64,000 nt of DNA from Stictocephala bisonia (lineage: Eukaryota > Arthropoda > Insecta > Hemiptera > Membracidae): assembly GCA_035578905.1 (NCBI GenBank), contig JAQJVL010000540.1, forward strand, positions 315,296 through 379,295, in the 5' to 3' direction. Below the pieces are notes generated by a model that was not told the DNA's origin, made no database searches, and saw only the letters and a program-made list of their open reading frames with translations. Shown piece by piece: positions 61,151 through 64,000 of the stretch. Positions within the stretch are counted from its first letter, which is position 1; every line of letters begins with the position of its first letter. Made by a program: the position numbers and the translations under genes.

Positions 61151-62250
61151 GCTCCATGTTTCTTGTCTTATGTTTCTTATTTGATAACTTAGGAACCCTC
61201 CAGTAAAGGCTTCTGACTATTTAACTAAACCAACCATAAGTTTTAATTTGGTTTTATTCCTGATATCTAAATGTGGTCAATTTTTAATTTACATACAAAC
61301 ATTCTAGATTAAGGTACGGCATGTTTAATTAATATCATAAATCTCCCAGAGTCGTATGACCGGCATTTCATTGAATTATATTTCATACAAGTTGTATAAC
61401 AGTTAATTCTAAAAATATATTCTTTTAAATATATTTCGTAGCGAATTTAAACTTATTGATAGAAAATTTAAATTAATTAAAACTCCAAAAACTGCAAAAC
61501 TAAATGCAATTCTTTGACAACTATAAATTTGTTATTTCAGATATGAATGTTAGCCCACAATACTTCTTCATTGTGATGTAATATGCTTCTTATAGCAGTT
61601 AGTTATGAAGATAATAACACAGACGACTGAGTAAATTGAATACTCTTGCTCGTGTAATTGGAACGAGTTTTTCTTATTATATTTAGATGTAGACTAATAC
61701 CATAAATTGTCTATAATATTATGAGAATTCTACGTACAAGTAGTTATATTACAGGTTAACTGTATTAACACAGTTTTGTCACAACAAATTATTTCACATT
61801 TTAAAATTCGTGATTTTGCTTGATAAACAGTATTTCAAATATGTCTATAATTTTCAATTTAAATAATACTACACTTCCATTGACCAATAAAAACCATCTT
61901 AAGGTGAACTTTACGATAGTCTCCCATTCTGTTTTCTAACACAATTCCCTAATTTTTATCGCTGAAACTGATCTGCAAATCTTGTGGACCTTCTAAACTT
62001 GTGGAGCGGTGGAAACAATTTGGTTCTTTTTTATGTCAAATGATATACTTGTGATGTCAACGAAACCCTAACAAAGACGATAAACAAATTTAAATTCACT
62101 TTTTTAATTTAAAATTATTAAAATATTTAATTTTAAAATATATTATAATTTCAAAATTCGTCCAAGCAATTTCGAAGTAGAACACCTTTATGAGCAAATG
62201 CATATTAGAAAGATACGTCGAGGTTGCAATACACTTACCAACATTAACAC
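61151..62250. other. AT-rich non-coding stretch
   Basis: Nothing recognised before the terminal satellite. Confidence 0.45.
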
Positions 62251-64000
62251 TAGTTCAACCACCAAGCTGAATATTCATGACTTTTAGTTATGTGTTTCCA
62301 ATTACATAACTCCAGTAGTTGATGATATGTTGGTGTTGGAGTAGTTCAACCATCAAGCGGAATATTCATGACTTTTAGTTGATGATATGTTGGTGTTGGA
62401 GTAGTTCAACCACCAAGCTGAATATTCATGACTTTTAGTTGATGATATGTTGGTGTTGGAGTAGTTCAACCATCAAGCGGAATATTCATGACTTTTAGTT
62501 ATGTGTTTCCAATTACAAAACTCCAGTAGTTGATGATATTTTGGTGTTGGAGTAGTTCAACCATCAAGCGGAATAATCATGACTTTTAGTTATGTGTTTC
62601 CAATTACATAACTCCAGTAGTTGATGATATGTTGGTGTTGGAGTAGTTCAACCACCAAGCTAAATATTCATCACTTTTAATTGATGATATGTTGGTGTTG
62701 GAGTAGTTCAACCATCAAGCGGAATATTCATGACTTTTAGTTATGTGTTTCCAATTACATAACTCCAGTAGTTGATGATATGTTGGTGTTGGAGTAGTTC
62801 AACCACCAAGCTGAATATTAATGACTTTTAGTTGATGATATGTTGGTGTAGGAGTAGTTCAACCACCAAGCGGAATATTCATGACTTTTAGTTATGTGTT
62901 TCCAATTACAAAACTCCAGTAGTTGATGATATGTTGGTGTTGGAGTAGTTCAACCATCAAGCGGAATATTCATGACTTTTAATTATGTGTTTCCAATTAC
63001 ATAACTCCAGTAGTTGATGATATGTTGGTGTTGGAGTAGTTCAACCATCAAGCGGAATATTTATGACTTTTAGTTATGTGTTTCCAATTACATAACTCCA
63101 GTAGTTGATGATATGTTGGTGTTGGAGTAGTTCAACCATCAAGCTGAATATTCATGACTTTTAGTTATGTGTTTCCAATTACATAACTCCAGTAGTTGAT
63201 AATATGTTGGTGTTGGAGTAGTTCAACCATCAAGCTGAATATTTATGACTTTTAGTTATGTGTTTCCAATTACATAACTCCAGTAGTTGATGATATGTTG
63301 GTGTTGGAGTAGTTCAACCATCAAGCGGAATATTCATGACTTTTAGTTATGTGTTTCCAATTACAAAACTCCAGTAGTTGATGATATGTTGGTGTTGGAG
63401 TAGTTCAACCATCAAGCGGAATAATCATGACTTTTGGTTATGTGTTTCCAATTACATAACTCCAGTAGTTGATGATATGTTGGTGTTGGAGTAGTTCAAC
63501 CACCAAGCTGAATATTAATGACTTTTAGTTGATGATATGTTGGTGTTGGAGTAGTTCAACCATCAAGCGGAATATTCATGACTTTTAGTTATGTGTTTCC
63601 AATTACATAACTCCAGTAGTTGATGATATGTTGGTGTTGGAGTAGTTCAACCACCAAGCTGAATATTAATGACTTTTAGTTGATGATATGTTGGTGTTGG
63701 AGTAGTTCAACCACCAAGCGGAATATTCATGACTTTTAGTTATGTGTTTCCAATTACAAAACTCCAGTAGTTGATGATATGTTGGTGTTGGAGTAGTTCA
63801 ACTATCAAGCGGAATATTCATGACTTTTAGTTATGTGTTTCCAATTACATAACTCCAGTAGTTGATGATATGTTGGTGTTGGAGTAGTTCAACCATCAAG
63901 CGGAATATTTATGACTTTTAGTTATGTGTTTCCAATTACATAACTCCAGTAGTTGATGATATGTTGGTGTTGGAGTAGTTCAACCATCAAGCTGAATATT
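62251..64000 (+). repeat. 91/60 bp satellite with 848 bp higher-order repeat, continues past window
   Basis: The long monomer (91 bp) contains GTTGATGATATGTTGGTGTT, GGAGTAGTTCAACCATCAAG, CGGAATATTCATGACTTTTA and a 31 bp module with GTTATGTGTTTCCAATTACA then TAACTCCAGTA. The short monomer (60 bp) is the same without the 31 bp module. Diagnostic variants (CCACCAAGCGG with ACAAAACTCC, then AATATTTATG and so on) return in the same order at 62863 and 63711, a period of 848 bp. That equals eight long plus two short monomers, which is what is counted between them. The array is cut by the window end. The AATATTCATGACTTT core has an inverted solitary relative at 39910-39955. Confidence 0.95.

Overview
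This 64 kb window is AT-rich eukaryotic nuclear DNA with no host gene that I can support. It looks like a metazoan genome, most likely an arthropod. The grounds are the mix of a Tc1 transposon, an OTU-bearing Helitron, hAT and pogo-like non-autonomous elements, tRNA-derived SINEs and abundant short-period satellites. The taxon is inferred from element types only, and I cannot name a species. There are no rRNA genes, CRISPR arrays, operons or bacterial signals.

Layout. 1-6.8 kb: AT-rich DNA with a tRNA-derived SINE (1541-1820), a 775 bp foldback MITE (2198-2972) and a lone diverged monomer of a satellite found at 57-59 kb. 6.8-25.3 kb: two direct tandem copies of one long non-coding segment (6780-15069 and 15111-25275). 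They are separated by a perfect 26-bp-arm palindrome. The second copy carries about 86 units of a 29 bp minisatellite where the first has one relic unit. It also has an expanded 31 bp VNTR. 26.4-27.1 kb: a GC-richer patch ending in 112 bp repeats. 27.3-28.7 kb: a complete Tc1 transposon (TIRs, TA target duplication, DD34E transposase with two premature stops). 28.7-40.4 kb: mostly featureless, with a second SINE copy and a pair of diverged dispersed repeats. 40.5-45.1 kb: an 81 bp satellite whose distal end and flank occur twice; the first flank copy has so many indels that an assembly or polishing fault is suspected. 46.2-53.3 kb: a decayed autonomous Helitron encoding OTU, Rep (HUH) and Pif1-like helicase modules. 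54-60 kb: a second SINE type, an 857 bp non-autonomous hAT element with a perfect 8 bp target duplication, a third copy of the first SINE, a 120 bp satellite and a pogo-like MITE. 62.25-64 kb: a 91/60 bp satellite with an 848 bp higher-order period, running off the window end.

How the parts relate. All recognisable coding capacity belongs to mobile elements, and each coding element is broken. The Tc1 (two nonsense codons in one otherwise open frame) is younger than the Helitron (about eight frameshifts and several stops). The recurring theme is local repeat birth: at least four tandem arrays have a single-copy or few-copy relative elsewhere in the window. The window therefore offers before/after pairs for satellite expansion. 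Long open frames over the 81 bp and 120 bp arrays arise only because the monomers are multiples of three and should not be annotated as genes.
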